This document shows positions 63,240-64,000 of a stretch of DNA of 64,000 bases, piece after piece; positions within the stretch are counted from its first letter, which is position 1, and each line of letters starts with the position of its first letter. A program made the position numbers and the translations under genes. The notes under the pieces are model-generated. The model worked only from the letters and a program-made list of their open reading frames with translations, did not search any database and had not been told where the DNA came from. The DNA comes from Acetobacter nitrogenifigens DSM 23921 = NBRC 105050 (GTDB lineage Bacteria; Pseudomonadota; Alphaproteobacteria; Acetobacterales; Acetobacteraceae): assembly GCF_000429165.1 (NCBI RefSeq), contig NZ_AUBI01000003.1:62001-126000 (forward strand), in the 5' to 3' direction.

Positions 63240-63878
63240 ATGACAGCTCCAGCCCCTCGGATTTCGGTTATGCCTCGCTACACGGGAACCGCTGAATTTT
63301 TCTTCGCCGCCCGTCGCGCGGGCGCACACGTTCAACGCAAGGGGCTGCCTGCCGCGCTGGCGCTGGCGTCGTGCCTTGGCATCGCCGCCTGCGGCTCGGA
63401 CGACGCGGACATGCGTTTCGCTCCGACATGTCCGACGCCGCACATTCCGGCTGAGGTGGGAGATTACTACGCCTATGCTGGCGGCAAGACAGATTTTGCC
63501 CACCTGATCATGAGGGCGAGCATCACGCGCCTTGGCGGCGACTGCATCGCGGGCGGCCCCAAAATGCTGAAGACGCGGGTGGGGCTGCATATCGTTGCGC
63601 GTCGCGGCCCTGCGCCGTGGACAGGCGACCTGACGTTGCCGTGGTTCGTAGCGGTGGTTCACAATGACAAGATCGTCGGCAAGCATGTCTTCATCCAGCC
63701 GGTCACGTTCCCTGCGAACGTCTCAACCGTCGAATTCGACACGCCTTTGACCACGGTCGACCTTCCGGTGAAGCCGACGAACGGCGACAACGATTATCGA
63801 TTCGAGTTGGGATTTCAGCTTACGCCAGCGGAACTGGCCTATAACCGCGACCATGGCGTTACCGCAGCCTTCAAGTGA
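63240..63878 (+). CDS. Lipoprotein of unknown function
   Basis: About 212 residues from ATG at 63240 (63270 or a GTG at 63120 are alternatives; none has a strong ribosome site). A hydrophobic stretch ends at the lipobox LGIAACGSDD. The mature part has a Cys pair (FAPTCPTPHIP and GGDCIAGG) and beta-rich segments such as VEFDTPLTTVDLPVKPTNGDNDYRFELGFQLTPAELAYNR. No family recognised. The C-terminal NRDHGV region looks like a short amphipathic helix. The window ends 122 bases later with no further gene. Confidence 0.7.
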   Translation: MTAPAPRISVMPRYTGTAEFFFAARRAGAHVQRKGLPAALALASCLGIAACGSDDADMRFAPTCPTPHIPAEVGDYYAYAGGKTDFAHLIMRASITRLGGDCIAGGPKMLKTRVGLHIVARRGPAPWTGDLTLPWFVAVVHNDKIVGKHVFIQPVTFPANVSTVEFDTPLTTVDLPVKPTNGDNDYRFELGFQLTPAELAYNRDHGVTAAFK

Positions 63879-64000
63879 CGCTTCTGGGCGCTGGCGCGAT
63901 TGCAAAATAGCGTAACCTTTCGCCCTGTGCATGCGTTGATCCCTCAACGGGCTTACAAATCGCTTGCGATGGGCCGGCTGCCCTGACTTTCAGACGTAAT

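Overview
The window reads as chromosomal DNA of a high-GC alphaproteobacterium, most likely an acetic acid bacterium (Acetobacteraceae). This is inferred from the mix of genes: an Acetobacter-type alpha-amino acid ester hydrolase, a SAM-II-type leader upstream of metZ, cytochrome b561, several TonB receptors and an acetate-activating enzyme next to a short-chain fatty-acyl regulator. No 16S gene is present to settle the taxon.

Layout. 1-5.2 kb: thrS, then two overlapping serine beta-lactamase-like hydrolases. 5.7-11.8 kb: a siderophore-type TonB receptor, a predicted periplasmic alpha-amino acid ester hydrolase and a lipase-like lipoprotein. 12-20.3 kb: housekeeping genes (folE, apaG, metZ with its riboswitch, tRNA-Gly(CCC), a DUF2501 protein, cytochrome b561, thiS-thiG-thiE). 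21-28.3 kb: a second TonB receptor, an ScfR/RamB-type regulator, a 1.1 kb AT-rich spacer and an Acs-like ligase with a changed acyl pocket. 28.4-32.6 kb: a Ser/Thr-rich small protein, rpsI-rplM, a membrane-anchored unknown and an NAD-binding protein.

33-44.4 kb is a catabolic-looking island: amidohydrolase, ArgE-type deacylase, LysR regulator divergent from DUF1028 and RidA, a third TonB receptor paralogous to the second, an MFS carrier, and a histidine/phenylalanine ammonia-lyase homologue. That homologue has lost exactly the Ala-Ser-Gly tripeptide that forms the MIO cofactor. A perfect 14-bp palindrome resembling a HutC/GntR operator lies inside the island.

44.4-51.9 kb returns to housekeeping (kdsA-pyrG-secG-tpiA on the minus strand; ppiD-like and trpE on the plus strand). 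51.9-55.3 kb is a scarred region: a broken IS5/IS903-like element, an AT-rich small membrane protein, a 5'-truncated nucleotide kinase, a TetR regulator and a frameshifted Rieske gene. No trpG follows trpE.

56.2-59.8 kb holds a tightly coupled minus-strand operon whose genes overlap by 4 bp at each joint: an N-acyl amino acid synthase (FeeM-like), an isoprenylcysteine/PEMT-type methyltransferase, and a membrane GGDEF-EAL protein. It looks like a signal-synthesis, signal-methylation and c-di-GMP response module. With the MIO-less lyase island, it is the best candidate for an undescribed system. The window closes with rnhA-thrB-ispH and a lipoprotein.
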